Shown here piece by piece: positions 1 to 11,657 of a stretch of 64,000 bases of DNA. The notes under the pieces were generated by a model. The model was not told the origin of the DNA. It saw only the letters and a program-made list of their open reading frames with translations, and did not search any database. Numbering within the stretch: the stretch's first letter is position 1; the number at the start of each line of letters is the position of its first letter. The stretch is from Pseudomonadota bacterium (GTDB lineage Bacteria; Pseudomonadota; Gammaproteobacteria; Burkholderiales; Burkholderiaceae_C): contig JADFIG010000003.1 in the NCBI GenBank assembly GCA_022566735.1, forward strand, positions 124,001 to 188,000, in the 5' to 3' direction. Made by a program: the position numbers and the translations under genes.

Positions 1-1331
1 TCGTGGGTCAGGTCCACCGTGCCGAAGCCCTGCGCCTTGAAGGCCTTGGCGATCTGCCTGGACTCGCCCTTCTCCCGCGTGCTCAGGCCCACGAACACGT
101 GCGCCTGCTTCTCGTCGGAGATGCGGTAGTTGAACTCGGTCACGCTGCGCGGGCCGATGGTCTCGCAGAAGCGCTTGAAGGAGCCGCGCTCCTCCGGGAT
201 GGTCACTGCCAGCAGGGCCTCGCGCTCCTCACCCACCTCGGCACGCTCGGCGACGAAGCGCAGGCGGTCGAAGTTCATGTTCGCGCCGCAGTTGATGGCG
301 ATGTAGGTCTTGCCCTGGCCGCCATGGCGCTCGGCGTACTGCTTGAGCGCCGCCACCCCCATGGCGCCGGCCGGCTCGACGATGGCGCGCGTGTCCTGGT
401 AGATGTCCTTGATGGCCGCGCACACGGCATCTGTGTTGACGGTGACGAAGTCATCGACCAGCTCGCGCGTCAGGCGCAAGGTCTCCTCGCCCACCAGCTT
501 GACGGCCGTGCCGTCCGAGAACAGGCCGACGTCGGGCAGCGTCACGCGCTCGCCCGCCTTGACCGAGCGCACCATGGCGTCCGAGTCGCTCATCTGCACG
601 CCGATCACCTTCACCTCGGGGCGCACGGCCTTCACGTAGGCGGCCACGCCACTGATGAGGCCACCACCGCCGATGGCCACGAAGATGCCGTCGATCGGGC
701 CCGGGTGCTGGCGCAGGATCTCCATGGCCACCGTGCCCTGGCCTGCGATGACATCGGGGTCGTCGAAGGGGTGGACGAAGGTCATGCCCTTCTTGCGCTC
801 CAGTTCCTTGGCGTGCAGGGCCGCATCGGAATAGCTCTCGCCGTGCAGCACGATCTGCACGTTGTCGCCGCCGAAGCTGCGCACCGCGTCGATCTTGACC
901 TGCGGCGTGGTCGTCGGCATGACGATGGTGGCCTGGCAGCCCAGGCGCCGGGCGCCCATGGCCACGCCCTGGGCATGGTTGCCGGCCGAGGCGCAGATGA
1001 CGCCCTTGCCCAGTTGCGCCTTGCTCAGCCCGGCCATCTTGTTGTAGGCGCCGCGCAGCTTGAAGCTGAACACCGGCTGCTTGTCCTCGCGCTTGAAATA
1101 GACCTGGTGGCCCAGGCGGCGCGACAGGCTGCGCGCCTCGTCCAAGGGGCTCTCGATGGCCACGTCGTACACGTGGCTGGTGAGGATCTTGCGGAGGTAG
1201 TCCTGGGGGGTCAGGGGCGCGGGCACGGCGGCCTTGCCGAGGCGTGCATGCTTGGCGGCCTTGTGCGGCGCCGTCTTGTCGGCAGAGGGGGTGAGGGGCT
1301 TCTTCTTGGCGACAGGGCGCGCGGTGGACAT
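1..1331 (-). CDS. ilvA: Threonine ammonia-lyase, biosynthetic type (3' end outside the window)
   Basis: PLP enzyme that deaminates threonine to 2-oxobutanoate, the first step of isoleucine synthesis. The visible 443 codons begin with a Lys/Ala-rich extension of about 40 residues. The fold-type-II catalytic domain follows, with the Schiff-base lysine in SFKLRGAYNK (about Lys91) and the phosphate-binding loop IGGGG near residue 228. The last visible part, with a conserved CETIGPR stretch, is the start of the C-terminal ACT-like regulatory region, so this is the allosteric biosynthetic form rather than the short catabolic one. The ATG at 1331-1329 is the only good start. The C-terminus lies beyond base 1. 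The gene follows the atp operon but is separated from it by a terminator. Confidence 0.93.
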   Translation of the reverse strand, partial: MSTARPVAKKKPLTPSADKTAPHKAAKHARLGKAAVPAPLTPQDYLRKILTSHVYDVAIESPLDEARSLSRRLGHQVYFKREDKQPVFSFKLRGAYNKMAGLSKAQLGKGVICASAGNHAQGVAMGARRLGCQATIVMPTTTPQVKIDAVRSFGGDNVQIVLHGESYSDAALHAKELERKKGMTFVHPFDDPDVIAGQGTVAMEILRQHPGPIDGIFVAIGGGGLISGVAAYVKAVRPEVKVIGVQMSDSDAMVRSVKAGERVTLPDVGLFSDGTAVKLVGEETLRLTRELVDDFVTVNTDAVCAAIKDIYQDTRAIVEPAGAMGVAALKQYAERHGGQGKTYIAINCGANMNFDRLRFVAERAEVGEEREALLAVTIPEERGSFKRFCETIGPRSVTEFNYRISDEKQAHVFVGLSTREKGESRQIAKAFKAQGFGTVDLTH

Positions 1332-1394
1332 GGACAAGGCTCCGGGGAGATCACAGCTGCTGAGCCTGACAGTCTAGCGCGCCGCACACGGACG

Positions 1395-1422
1395 AAAAAA
1401 AACCCGCCGGGGTCGGCGGGTT
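1395..1422 (-). terminator. Rho-independent terminator of the atp operon
   Basis: Read on the minus strand, a perfect 9-bp stem (AACCCGCCG paired with CGGCGGGTT, 4-nt loop) runs straight into eight T residues. It lies 43 bp past the atpC stop and upstream of ilvA, so it closes the ATP synthase transcript. Confidence 0.9.
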
Positions 1423-1464
1423 CCATCGAGGTGCGCGAGACGCTTGCGCGAGGCAAGCACCCGG

Positions 1465-1881
1465 TCACTTCTTGCGCAGGCGGCGGATGGCTGCCAGCTG
1501 GGCCACCAGTTCGGCCAGCTCGCTCTGGGCGGCGGCCAGATCCAGGTCACCCTTGGCGTTCTGCAGGGCCTCTTCGGCCAGGCGCTTGGCCTCGCTGGCC
1601 TTGGCTTCGTCCAGGTCCTTGCCGCGGATGGCGGTGTCGGCCAGAACGGTCACGCAGTGAGGCTGCACTTCCAGGATGCCGCCGGCCACGAAGACGAACT
1701 CTTCTTCCTTGTTGTCGGCGCGCTGGATGCGCACGGCGCCCGGCTTGATGCGCGTGATCAGGGGGGCGTGCTTCGGCAGGATGCCGAGCTCACCCACCTC
1801 ACCCGGCAGGGACACCAGGGTGGCTTCGCCGGAGAAGATGGACTCTTCGGCGGAAACCACATCGACGTGAATGGTGGACAT
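1465..1881 (-). CDS. atpC: F1 ATP synthase epsilon subunit
   Basis: The 138-residue epsilon subunit is part of the central stalk. It couples gamma rotation to the c-ring and can inhibit ATP hydrolysis. Its N-terminus ([20 protein letters not shown]) is the family's beta-sandwich start, and the lysine-ended C-terminus is the helical hairpin. It is the last gene of atpIBEFHAGDC, 65 bp after atpD, and is followed by a strong terminator. The length is normal. Confidence 0.95.
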   Translation of the reverse strand: MSTIHVDVVSAEESIFSGEATLVSLPGEVGELGILPKHAPLITRIKPGAVRIQRADNKEEEFVFVAGGILEVQPHCVTVLADTAIRGKDLDEAKASEAKRLAEEALQNAKGDLDLAAAQSELAELVAQLAAIRRLRKK

Positions 1882-1946
1882 GGTGCTCTTTCAGTGAGAG
1901 CGACCGACCGGACGCGCCCCGCGAAGGGCCCGTCCGGAGCAGCCGC

Positions 1947-3377
<1,431 letters not shown>

Positions 3378-3393
3378 TCAATCAATTCTTGAA

Positions 3394-4260
3394 TCAAACC
3401 GCGGCCGCACCGGCAACGATCTCGGACAGTTCCTTCGTGATCGCGGCCTGGCGGGTCTTGTTGTAGACCAGCTTGAGCTCGCCAATCACGTTGCCGGCGT
3501 TGTCGGTGGCAGCCTTCATGGCCACCATGCGGGCCGACTGTTCGGATGCCATGTTCTCGGCCACGGCCTGATACACCAGCGCTTCCACGTAACGCACCAT
3601 CAGGTCGTCGATGACGGCCTTGGCATCGGGTTCGTAGATGTAGTCCCACTGGTGCGTCTCTTCAGCCTGCAGGTCCGCTGCCTTGAGGGGCAGCAGTTGC
3701 TCGACCAGGGGCTCCTGCTTCATCGTGTTGATGAACTTGGTGTAGCACAGGTAGACCGAGCTGAGCTCGCCCGCCTGGTAAGCGTCCAGCAGCACCTTGA
3801 CGGGGCCGATGAGCTTTTCCAGGTGGGGCGTGTCGCCCAGGCCGACAACCTGGGACACCACGTTCGCACCGATGCGACCGAAGAAGCCCGTCGCCTTGTT
3901 GCCAATCGTCACCACGTCGGCCTTGATGCCTTGACCGTCCAGCTCGCGGAGCTTGTTGGTCACGGCCCGCAGCACGTTGGTGTTCAGGCCGCCGCACAGA
4001 CCCTTGTCCGTGCTGACGACGATGAAACCGACCTTCTTGCCGGAAGCGTTTTCCAGCATGAAGGGGTGGACGTACTCCGGGTTGGCCTTGGCCAGGTTCG
4101 CCGTGATGTTGCGCACCTTGTCCGCGTAAGGACGGGCCGCACGCATGCGATCCTGCGCCTTGCGCATCTTCGAAGCCGCGACCATTTCCATGGCCTTGGT
4201 GATCTTCTTGGTGTTCTCGACGCTCTTGATCTTGCCGCGAATTTCCTTGCCTGCCGCCAT
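3394..4260 (-). CDS. atpG: F1 ATP synthase gamma subunit
   Basis: The 288-residue gamma subunit is the rotating coiled-coil shaft of F1. The N-terminal helix ([29 protein letters not shown]) and the C-terminal helix ending in [12 protein letters not shown] are the paired strands of the shaft. The central alpha/beta domain contains the conserved [11 protein letters not shown] block. The start is 14 bp after the atpA stop, consistent with one transcript. Confidence 0.96.
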   Translation of the reverse strand: MAAGKEIRGKIKSVENTKKITKAMEMVAASKMRKAQDRMRAARPYADKVRNITANLAKANPEYVHPFMLENASGKKVGFIVVSTDKGLCGGLNTNVLRAVTNKLRELDGQGIKADVVTIGNKATGFFGRIGANVVSQVVGLGDTPHLEKLIGPVKVLLDAYQAGELSSVYLCYTKFINTMKQEPLVEQLLPLKAADLQAEETHQWDYIYEPDAKAVIDDLMVRYVEALVYQAVAENMASEQSARMVAMKAATDNAGNVIGELKLVYNKTRQAAITKELSEIVAGAAAV

Positions 4261-4274
4261 GGCGTGCTCCTAGC

Positions 4275-5828
4275 TTAGGCGAAGGTCTTCTTGAACGCGA
4301 CGATGGCCGATTGCAGTTCGGCTTCAGCGTCCTTGTCCAGGGCCTTCGAGGATTCGATCTTGCTCAGCAGAGCGGCGTGGCTGGTCTTCAGGAACTGGTG
4401 CAGACCAGCTTCGAAGGCCAGGATCTTCTTGACGTCGACGTCGTCCATGTAGCCCTTGTTCACGGCATACAGGGTGGCGCCCATCAGGGAGATCGGCAGC
4501 GGCGAGTACTGGGCCTGCTTCAGCAGTTCGGTCACGCGGGCACCGCGGTCCAGCTGCTTGCGGGTGGCGGCGTCCAGATCGGAAGCGAACTGCGCGAAGG
4601 CAGCCAGTTCACGGTACTGCGCCAGGTCGGTACGGATACCGCCGGACAGGCCCTTGATGACCTTGGTCTGGGCAGCACCACCGACGCGCGACACCGAGAT
4701 ACCGGCGTTGATGGCGGGACGGATGCCAGCGTTGAACAGCGAGGTTTCCAGGAAGATCTGGCCGTCGGTGATCGAGATCACGTTGGTGGGCACGAAGGCA
4801 GACACGTCACCGGCTTGCGTTTCGATGATGGGCAGGGCCGTCAGCGAACCCGTCTTGCCCTTGACTTCACCCTTGGTGAAGGCTTCGACGTAGTCGGCGT
4901 TCACGCGGGCTGCACGCTCCAGCAGGCGGGAGTGGATGTAGAACACGTCGCCGGGGAAAGCTTCGCGGCCGGGAGGACGGCGCAGCAGCAGCGAGACTTG
5001 ACGGTAGGCGACGGCCTGCTTGGACAGGTCGTCGTACACGATCAGGGCGTCCTGGCCGCGGTCGCGGAAGTACTCGCCCATGGCGCAGCCGGAGTAGGCC
5101 GACACGAACTGCATGGCAGCCGAGTCAGAGGCCGAGGCGGCGACGACGATGGTGTATTCCATGGCGCCGGCCTGTTCCAGAGCGCGCACGACGTTCTTGA
5201 TCGACGAAGCCTTCTGACCGATGGCGACGTAGATGCAGGTGACGCCCTGGCCCTTCTGGTTGATGATGGCGTCGATGGCGACGGCGGTCTTGCCGGTCTG
5301 GCGGTCACCGATGATCAGCTCGCGCTGGCCACGGCCGATGGGCACCATCGAGTCGATCGACTTGATGCCGGTCTGCAGCGGCTGCGACACGGACTCGCGG
5401 GCGATCACGCCGGGGGCGATCTTCTCGATGGGAGAAGACAGCTTGGCGTTGATCGGGCCCTTGCCGTCGATCGGCTGACCCAGGGCGTTGACCACGCGGC
5501 CGACCAGTTCGGGGCCGACGGGCACTTCCAGGATGCGACCGGTCGTCTTGACGGTGTCGCCTTCGGAGATGTGCTCGTATTCGCCGAGGATCACGGCGCC
5601 CACGGAGTCACGCTCCAGGTTCAGGGCCAGGCCGTAGGTGGGGACACCGGCGGCGTTGGCGGGGAATTCCAGCATTTCGCCCTGCATGGCATCGGACAGA
5701 CCGTGCACGCGGACGATGCCGTCGGTCACCGAAATCACGGTGCCCTGGTTGCGAATGTCGGCAGCCGCGCCGAGACCTTCGATGCGGCTCTTGATCAGTT
5801 CGGAAATTTCTGCGGGATTCAGTTGCAT
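4275..5828 (-). CDS. atpA: F1 ATP synthase alpha subunit
   Basis: Regulatory, non-catalytic nucleotide-binding subunit of F1, 517 residues. The P-loop GDRQTGKT lies at about 174-181. The SVSRVGG block near residue 378 holds the arginine that reaches into the catalytic site of beta. The N-terminal [16 protein letters not shown] helix is where delta docks. It is preceded by an unusually long 127-bp gap from atpH that contains an inverted repeat. Confidence 0.97.
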   Translation of the reverse strand: MQLNPAEISELIKSRIEGLGAAADIRNQGTVISVTDGIVRVHGLSDAMQGEMLEFPANAAGVPTYGLALNLERDSVGAVILGEYEHISEGDTVKTTGRILEVPVGPELVGRVVNALGQPIDGKGPINAKLSSPIEKIAPGVIARESVSQPLQTGIKSIDSMVPIGRGQRELIIGDRQTGKTAVAIDAIINQKGQGVTCIYVAIGQKASSIKNVVRALEQAGAMEYTIVVAASASDSAAMQFVSAYSGCAMGEYFRDRGQDALIVYDDLSKQAVAYRQVSLLLRRPPGREAFPGDVFYIHSRLLERAARVNADYVEAFTKGEVKGKTGSLTALPIIETQAGDVSAFVPTNVISITDGQIFLETSLFNAGIRPAINAGISVSRVGGAAQTKVIKGLSGGIRTDLAQYRELAAFAQFASDLDAATRKQLDRGARVTELLKQAQYSPLPISLMGATLYAVNKGYMDDVDVKKILAFEAGLHQFLKTSHAALLSKIESSKALDKDAEAELQSAIVAFKKTFA

Positions 5829-5884
5829 TGCTTTGCTCCCAGTCTGGTCAAGGGCTGCTCGAAGGCAAACCTCGTTGACAACGA

Positions 5885-5919
5885 CCGGTGGTTGTCAGGA
5901 GTGGCTAGAAAACCACCGG
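5885..5919. repeat. Inverted repeat in the atpH-atpA spacer
   Basis: CCGGTGGTT (5885-5893) is perfectly repeated as AACCACCGG (5911-5919) around a 17-nt loop. It lies in the largest spacer inside the operon. There is no T-tract after the stem in the direction of transcription, so a processing or stability hairpin in the mRNA is more likely than a terminator. Confidence 0.55.
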
Positions 5920-5955
5920 CAGGAATTGAGCGATTCGTCGGTTGCGTGCTCCAGC

Positions 5956-6489
5956 TCAAGCCAGCAGGCTGGCTTTCATGCTGTCGAGGCGGGCCTTGAC
6001 GGAGGTGTCGAGCACCTCGTCACCCACCACGACGCGCACGCCGCCAATCAGTTCAGGATCGAGCTCGACCTTGGCTTCCAGCTTGCGGCCGAAACGCTTC
6101 TCCAGCGGACCCAGGATGTCGGCCAGCTGGGCCGCATCGACGGGAAAGGCGCTGTAGACGCGGGCTTCGGACACGCCTTGCTGGGCCTGGGCCAGGGTCT
6201 GGAACTGCTCGCTCATCGCGGGCAGGGCCGCCAGGCGGCCGTTTTCCAGAACCGTGCGCAGCAGGTTGGCCACGATCGGGGCGGGCTGGACCTTGGCTGC
6301 AGCCACCATCACGTCGAACACCTGGCCGTCGTTGACCTTGGGGTTGTCGGCAAGGAGGTGCAGTTGCGGGTCGCTGGCCACGGCGGCCAGCACCGCGAGC
6401 TGGGCCTGGACGGCGTTCAGCTCGGCGGCCGGCACGGCCTTGAACAGGGCTTCTGCGTAGGGGCGGGCGATGGTGGCAAGCTCAGCCAT
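5956..6489 (-). CDS. atpH: F1 ATP synthase delta subunit
   Basis: The 177-residue delta subunit links the peripheral stalk (b subunits) to the top of F1. The N-terminus [17 protein letters not shown] is the signature of the family, and the C-terminal part contains the conserved [24 protein letters not shown] block. An in-frame GTG two codons upstream (6495) exists, but GGAG eight bases before the ATG at 6489 supports the shorter start. The gene begins 2 bp after the atpF stop, so translation is probably coupled. Confidence 0.94.
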   Translation of the reverse strand: MAELATIARPYAEALFKAVPAAELNAVQAQLAVLAAVASDPQLHLLADNPKVNDGQVFDVMVAAAKVQPAPIVANLLRTVLENGRLAALPAMSEQFQTLAQAQQGVSEARVYSAFPVDAAQLADILGPLEKRFGRKLEAKVELDPELIGGVRVVVGDEVLDTSVKARLDSMKASLLA

Positions 6490-6491
6490 GA

Positions 6492-6962
6492 TCACAGCTC
6501 CGACTTCAGGCGGGTCAGCAGGTCGGCATGGACCTGGGCATTCACCTCGCGGCGCAGGATCTGCTCGGCACCCTTGACGGCCAGGACAGCCACCTGTTCG
6601 CGCAGAGCCTCACGGGCTTGCACGACCAGCTGGGCCGACTCGGCCTGGGCATCGGCCACGATCTTGGCGGCCTCGGCGCTGGCACGCGCTTTGGCTTCCT
6701 CGACCAGCGCATTGCCACGCTTTTCGGCGTCGGCGATGCGCTTGGCGATGTCTTCACGGGACTGAGCGAGTTCCTGCTGCACGCGCTGGTTGGCGGAAGC
6801 CAGATCGGCCTTGGCCTTGTCGGCCGCAGCCAGACCGTCCGCGATCTTGGATGCGCGCTCATCGAGAGCCTTCGTGATCGGGGGCCACACGAACTTCATC
6901 GTGAAGACCCACAGAATCAGGAAGACCACGATCTGCGCAATCAGCGTTGCGTTCAGATTCAC
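6492..6962 (-). CDS. atpF: Fo ATP synthase subunit b
   Basis: The 156-residue peripheral-stalk subunit b. One N-terminal membrane helix (about residues 8-25, [20 protein letters not shown]) is followed by a long charged Ala/Glu/Lys-rich helix that dimerises and holds F1 still against rotation. The length matches the standard single-b enzymes of Proteobacteria; no b' subunit is present. Confidence 0.95.
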   Translation of the reverse strand: MNLNATLIAQIVVFLILWVFTMKFVWPPITKALDERASKIADGLAAADKAKADLASANQRVQQELAQSREDIAKRIADAEKRGNALVEEAKARASAEAAKIVADAQAESAQLVVQAREALREQVAVLAVKGAEQILRREVNAQVHADLLTRLKSEL

Positions 6963-7009
6963 GGCTCGGACCTTTCTCGGTTAATCAAACGTCAGTCGAG
7001 AAAGACCGA

Positions 7010-7330
<321 letters not shown>

Positions 7331-7357
7331 TCAGCGACCGGAGGGGGGGATAACCGG

Positions 7358-8248
7358 TCAGTGACCTTCGTGAGCCTGACCGATGTACACCAGGGTCAGC
7401 ATCATGAAGATGAAGGCCTGGAGCGTGATGATCAGGATGTGGAAGATGGCCCAGGCGGTACCGGCGATGACATGGCCGATCCACAGGCCGATGCCACCCA
7501 GCGACGAGAAACCGACGGCGCCCATCAAGGCGATCAGCATGAACACCAGCTCACCGGCGTACATGTTGCCCCACAGTCGCATGCCGTGGGAAATGGTCTT
7601 GGCACCGAACTCGATGAGGTTCAGGCCGAAGTTGGCAGGGGCCAGCAGGATGATGCCGACCGGGCTGTGGGCGTGGAAGGGAGCGGTGAACAGCTCCTTG
7701 ATCCAGCCGAACAGGCCCTTGATCTTGATGTTGTAGTACAGGCAGATCAGCAGCACGCTGATGGACAGGCCCAGCGTGATGGACAGGTCAGCCGAGGGCA
7801 CGACGCGCAGGAAGGCGTGGTGCGGGTCCAGGCCTTGCGCCACGTAGGCCTTCTCCCACAGGGTGGGCAGCAGGTCCAGGGGCAGCAGGTCCATGGCGTT
7901 CATGAAGAAGATCCACACGAACACCGTCAGGGCGGCGGGCGCGACGGCCTTGCGCGAGGTGGCGTTGTGGATGATGCCCTTGGCCTGGGTGTCGACCAGC
8001 TCGACGATCATTTCGACCGCGGCCTGGAAGCGGCCAGGCACGCCGGACGTGGCCTTGGAGGCGGCACGCCACAGGATGAAGATGGCCAGCACGCCCAGGG
8101 TCACCGACCAGAACAGGGAGTCGTAGTTGATGTACGAGAAGTCCGCGATGGACTGCGGCGTGTGATGGTTTTGCAGGTGGCGCAGGTGGTGGTTGATGTA
8201 TTCACCAGCCGTCGGGCCGTGGTTCGCAACATGAGCGTCAGCAGACAT
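7358..8248 (-). CDS. atpB: Fo ATP synthase subunit a
   Basis: Membrane subunit that forms the proton half-channels next to the c-ring, 296 residues. The essential arginine is in [11 protein letters not shown], and several hydrophobic helices follow a His-rich N-terminal segment ([13 protein letters not shown]). The ATG at 8248 is preferred over an upstream TTG at 8254. It begins 12 bp after atpI. The region before helix 3 ([15 protein letters not shown]) matches the betaproteobacterial form. Confidence 0.95.
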   Translation of the reverse strand: MSADAHVANHGPTAGEYINHHLRHLQNHHTPQSIADFSYINYDSLFWSVTLGVLAIFILWRAASKATSGVPGRFQAAVEMIVELVDTQAKGIIHNATSRKAVAPAALTVFVWIFFMNAMDLLPLDLLPTLWEKAYVAQGLDPHHAFLRVVPSADLSITLGLSISVLLICLYYNIKIKGLFGWIKELFTAPFHAHSPVGIILLAPANFGLNLIEFGAKTISHGMRLWGNMYAGELVFMLIALMGAVGFSSLGGIGLWIGHVIAGTAWAIFHILIITLQAFIFMMLTLVYIGQAHEGH

Positions 8249-8260
8249 CAGCAACTCTCG

Positions 8261-8809
8261 TCAAACAGTTTTTTTTGCGCGGCCCTGCCAGATCAGCAGA
8301 GCCACCCCAACAACTTTCAAACTCAACACCAGCGTGACCAGCATGGCCACCCAGTCCAGCGGGACGATCCAGACCGGTGCCATCGCCAGCATCGCGCCGA
8401 CCATCAGCAGCTTGAGGATCTCCCACACCAGCAACCCGCCGACACCCTGCGCACCGCTCGACGCGCCACGCCGCCCGAAGACCCCGCGCGCCATCAGGGC
8501 ACTTGGGAGCACCGCCACGGCCACGCCGTAAAGCGCAGACAGTGTCGTCGGCAGGCTGCGCGACAGCGCACCCCAGATCAGCGCGACCAGCACACCGAAC
8601 AGCGCCTGGGAGGCCAAGGCCTGCCACACGGTCATGGACGGGTGCCTGGCGACCAGGGCCTGGGCCTCGGTGCGCGTCAGCGAGCTGATGGGCGGGTCGG
8701 CGTCTTCACCCCAGAAGGAGTCGTAGCCCGAGTCATCGACATCCGGTCTGTCGGCGCCCGCGCTGCGGAACTTGTCGAGAGACTTGATGGACTTCAAGGT
8801 GCGATCCAC
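8261..8809 (-). CDS. atpI: ATP synthase subunit I
   Basis: Small membrane protein encoded first in many atp operons; the family has been linked to c-ring assembly. A polar N-terminus with an acidic stretch is followed by four hydrophobic segments, and the protein ends in RAKKTV. The start is uncertain: no ATG exists. A TTG at 8839 would lie only about 3 bp after the predicted transcription start, so the GTG at 8809 (VDRTLKSIKSL, about 182 residues) fits better. The last codons contain a run of eight A residues. Confidence 0.8.
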   Translation of the reverse strand: MDRTLKSIKSLDKFRSAGADRPDVDDSGYDSFWGEDADPPISSLTRTEAQALVARHPSMTVWQALASQALFGVLVALIWGALSRSLPTTLSALYGVAVAVLPSALMARGVFGRRGASSGAQGVGGLLVWEILKLLMVGAMLAMAPVWIVPLDWVAMLVTLVLSLKVVGVALLIWQGRAKKTV

Positions 8810-8848
8810 TGGTTTCAAACGCCCACCCGGCGTCGGCAAAACCTAAAG

Positions 8849-8877
8849 ATTATACGCGGCCTCGCGCGCCAGACCAA
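8849..8877 (-). promoter_or_regulatory. Promoter of the atp operon
   Basis: On the minus strand a perfect -10 box TATAAT (8854-8849) lies 17 bp downstream of TTGGTC (8877-8872), which matches four of six bases of the sigma70 -35 box. Transcription would start near 8842 and read atpI first. The rest of the 8878-9092 spacer holds no clear plus-strand promoter, although GGAG at the correct distance precedes the gene at 9093. Confidence 0.75.
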
Positions 8878-9092
8878 GACCTGCGTTCACAAGGCTTCAC
8901 ATTCGCCGGTCTGTGCGGGTTCGTCGCACCCCTGTCATGTCTTGCCGATTCAAACGCGGCACCCGCATCCCACCGCTTGTTACTAACCTGTCGCGTTGAA
9001 CACCGTGCATCTAAGGGGTCACCGAGGGCAAGCCCGGTGTTTGAGGGGGGGCGTGGGGGGCATCCTGCCCTCAACCTCACACGGAGTTCCCC

Positions 9093-9980
9093 ATGTCCAC
9101 CTCGGCCAGGAAAGAAAAAGTCAGCACCTTCTTTCGCCCGATCAAGGCGGTCACGGTCACGCACATCCAGCAGATGTACGCGCTGTACGCCGCCTTCTAC
9201 GAGAACACCTCGCTGGACGTGTTCATCAACGACCTGGGCAAGAAGTCGGGCGTGATCCTGGTGATGCGCAAGTCCGACGGGCGCATCGTCGGCTTCTCGA
9301 CGCAGACCTTCTTCGACCTGACGGTCGAGGGGCGGCGGGTGCGCGGCATCTTCAGCGGCGACACCATCATCGAGCCGGCCTATTGGGGCAACAACGCGCT
9401 GGCCAACACCTTCTACCGGCGGCTGATCATCGAGCGCATCAAGCGCCCCTTCGTGCCGTTCTACTGGTTCCTCATCTCCAAGGGCTACAAGACCTACCTG
9501 TTGATGACGAACAACTTCTACAACTACCACCCCAAGGTGGATGGCAACCGCGGCGAGCGCAACGCGCGCTATCGCAGCATCACGCAAGCCTATTGCGAAC
9601 AACTGTTCCCCGAGGCGTTCGACCGCGAGCACATGCTGCTGGATTTCGGCGACAGCTATGTGCGCCTCAAGGGCGATGTGGCCGAGATCACGCCCGAGCT
9701 GAAGGCCGCCAACCGGCATATCGCTTTCTTCGAGCAGGTCAACCCGAGCTGGCGACGGGGCACCGAGGTGCCTTGCCTGGCCGCCTGCGATTACGAAAGC
9801 CTGGTGCGCTCCATCGTCGATGTGCCCTGGAAGTGGGTGAAGAAGCACGTCCTGGGCACGCACCGCCCCGAGGGGCTGGAGGTGGCGCACCGGCCGGCCC
9901 TCGCGCCGGGTCGCCAGGCGATGGCCAGCGTCAGCGGCTGGGATGCCGACGAGGCGTTCGAGCGCCCGAAGGCCTCCTGA
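9093..9980 (+). CDS. GNAT-like acyltransferase of unknown substrate
   Basis: A 295-residue protein that I do not recognise as a named enzyme. The middle section (ILVMRKSDGRIVGFS, then GIFSGDTIIEPAYWGNNALAN) has the beta-strand then acetyl-CoA-loop pattern of the GNAT fold, so an N-acyltransferase is the best guess. It is basic and has no signal peptide. A GGAG stands six bases before the ATG. It is the first gene of a plus-strand run and ends 2 bp before the GH3 gene, so the two are almost certainly co-translated. A second GNAT protein follows GH3. Confidence 0.6.
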   Translation: MSTSARKEKVSTFFRPIKAVTVTHIQQMYALYAAFYENTSLDVFINDLGKKSGVILVMRKSDGRIVGFSTQTFFDLTVEGRRVRGIFSGDTIIEPAYWGNNALANTFYRRLIIERIKRPFVPFYWFLISKGYKTYLLMTNNFYNYHPKVDGNRGERNARYRSITQAYCEQLFPEAFDREHMLLDFGDSYVRLKGDVAEITPELKAANRHIAFFEQVNPSWRRGTEVPCLAACDYESLVRSIVDVPWKWVKKHVLGTHRPEGLEVAHRPALAPGRQAMASVSGWDADEAFERPKAS

Positions 9981-9982
9981 GC

Positions 9983-11623
9983 ATGGGGGCCGGCACCACC
10001 CTCGGACACCACCTCCTCAAGCTGCTGGTCGCCCCCGGGCGGCGGCGCTTCGAACAGCACCTCGGTGAGCTGGAGTCCGTCCAGCGCACCAGACTGAGCC
10101 GCTGGCTGTCCGCAGCGGCACGCGCACCGCAAGGGCTGCGCCTGGGCGTGCGCGCGAACTGGTCCTGGGAGGAGTTCTCCCGCCAGATGCCCGTGACAGG
10201 CTGGAGCGACTATGCCGACACCGTGGCGCTGCAGCGCGCGCGGCGCCAGTCCTTGCTGATCGACTCGCCGGTGATGCGCCACCAGCCGACCAGCGGCTCG
10301 ACCTCGGCGGTGAAGTGGGTGCCCTACACGCGCATGTTCCTCGACGAGCTCGACCAGGTGATCACGGCCTGGGTGGGCGACCTGTACCGGCAGTTCCCGC
10401 GTCAGGGACACGGCACGCATTACTGGTCGCTGTCGTGGATCCCGACCGAGTTGCGCAGCCAGACGGCGGGCGACATCAACGACGACATGAAGATGCTGTC
10501 CTGGGGCAAGCGCCTGCTGGCCTACCTGACGCAGGCCGCGCCGCAGGAGATCGCGCGGGCGCAGACGTCGGAGGACGCGCTGTTCGCCACCGTGGCATGG
10601 CTGGCCGCGGACGAATCGCTGGGCTTCATCTCGGTGTGGAGCCCGACCTTCGGTCTGGGCGTGCTGGAGCAGATGTCGGCCTGGCGCGGCGAGCTGGCCG
10701 AGGCCCTGGCCCGCGGCGACTGGGGTGCCCGCGCCCCGCGCATGGCCGGCCTGCCCTGCCCCCGCTCGGCGCACGCGGCCCGCCTGTTGCGCGACTGGGA
10801 TGGCGCGCTCACCCCGGGCTTCTTCGCGGCGCTGTGGCCGCGACTGGCGGTGCTCAGCGCCTGGGACACGGCCGCGGCCGCGCCGTGGGCGCGCCAGCTG
10901 CAAGGCCTGCTGCCGCAGGCGCACTTCCAGGGCAAGGGCCTGTGGGCGACCGAGGGCGTGGTGACCTTCCCCTTCCAGGGCCGCTTCCCGCTGGCCTACC
11001 TGAGCCACGTCTTCGAGTTCGTCGATGCACAGGACGGCCGGGTGCTGGCGCCCTGGCAGTTGCGCCAGGGACAGGACGTCATCCCCCTTCTGACCACCGG
11101 CAGCGGGCTGGCGCGCTACCAGATGAGCGATGTGCTGCGCGTGGACGGGGCCTTGGGCCAGGTGCCCTGTCTGACCTTCCTGGGCCGCAACGACGGCGTG
11201 GACCTGGTCGGCGAGAAGACCAGCGCCACCATGGCCCAGCAGGTGCAGGACGGACTGCAGCTGCAAGGCGCGCACACGCTGCCGGTGACGCTGCTGGCCC
11301 TGGACGAGGCCCGCCACCGGGCCCCGGGCTATGTGCTGCTGGTGGAGCGGCAGGCCCCCATGCCCGACGATGCCGCCCAGGCCTTGCAGCACGACCTCGC
11401 CAACCAGGTCGAGCGGGCGCTGCAAGCCAATTTCCACTACAAGCTGGCGCGCGAACTGGGCCAGTTGCAGCGCGCCGCCTGCGTGGCCTTGCCGCACATG
11501 CGCGCCATCTACCTCGATCAATGCCGCGAGCGCGGAATGATCGAAGGGAACATCAAGATCGAGCCGCTGCGCCACTGGCGCGGCACCGTGCCCGCGGTGC
11601 TGCGCGAGGTGCTGGACGCCTGA
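9983..11623 (+). CDS. GH3-family acyl-acid amido synthetase
   Basis: A 546-residue member of the GH3 branch of the adenylate-forming (ANL) superfamily. GH3 enzymes activate a carboxylic acid with ATP and join it to an amino acid; plant members conjugate auxin and jasmonate. Visible hallmarks are the ATP-phosphate loop PTSGSTSAVKWVPYT (about residues 95-110), the DVLRVDG and FLGRNDGVDLVGEKTS blocks near residue 400, and the C-terminal NFHYKLARELGQL segment. The substrate cannot be read from the sequence. It sits between two GNAT-like genes and upstream of an ABC exporter, suggesting that the amide product is modified and exported. Confidence 0.85.
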   Translation: MGAGTTLGHHLLKLLVAPGRRRFEQHLGELESVQRTRLSRWLSAAARAPQGLRLGVRANWSWEEFSRQMPVTGWSDYADTVALQRARRQSLLIDSPVMRHQPTSGSTSAVKWVPYTRMFLDELDQVITAWVGDLYRQFPRQGHGTHYWSLSWIPTELRSQTAGDINDDMKMLSWGKRLLAYLTQAAPQEIARAQTSEDALFATVAWLAADESLGFISVWSPTFGLGVLEQMSAWRGELAEALARGDWGARAPRMAGLPCPRSAHAARLLRDWDGALTPGFFAALWPRLAVLSAWDTAAAAPWARQLQGLLPQAHFQGKGLWATEGVVTFPFQGRFPLAYLSHVFEFVDAQDGRVLAPWQLRQGQDVIPLLTTGSGLARYQMSDVLRVDGALGQVPCLTFLGRNDGVDLVGEKTSATMAQQVQDGLQLQGAHTLPVTLLALDEARHRAPGYVLLVERQAPMPDDAAQALQHDLANQVERALQANFHYKLARELGQLQRAACVALPHMRAIYLDQCRERGMIEGNIKIEPLRHWRGTVPAVLREVLDA

Positions 11624-11657
11624 GCCCGACCCACCACACCGCACCGCAGGACCCGCC

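Noticed and set aside
3..1748. A 581-codon plus-strand reading frame across ilvA and atpC
   Set aside because: It is antisense to two clear genes and its His/Ala/Gly/Leu/Arg-rich translation is what GC-rich antisense frames give.
9018..9040. A hairpin before the gene at 9093 as a riboswitch or terminator
   Set aside because: The stem is short and interrupted, the following run is G rather than T, and no known riboswitch core is visible.
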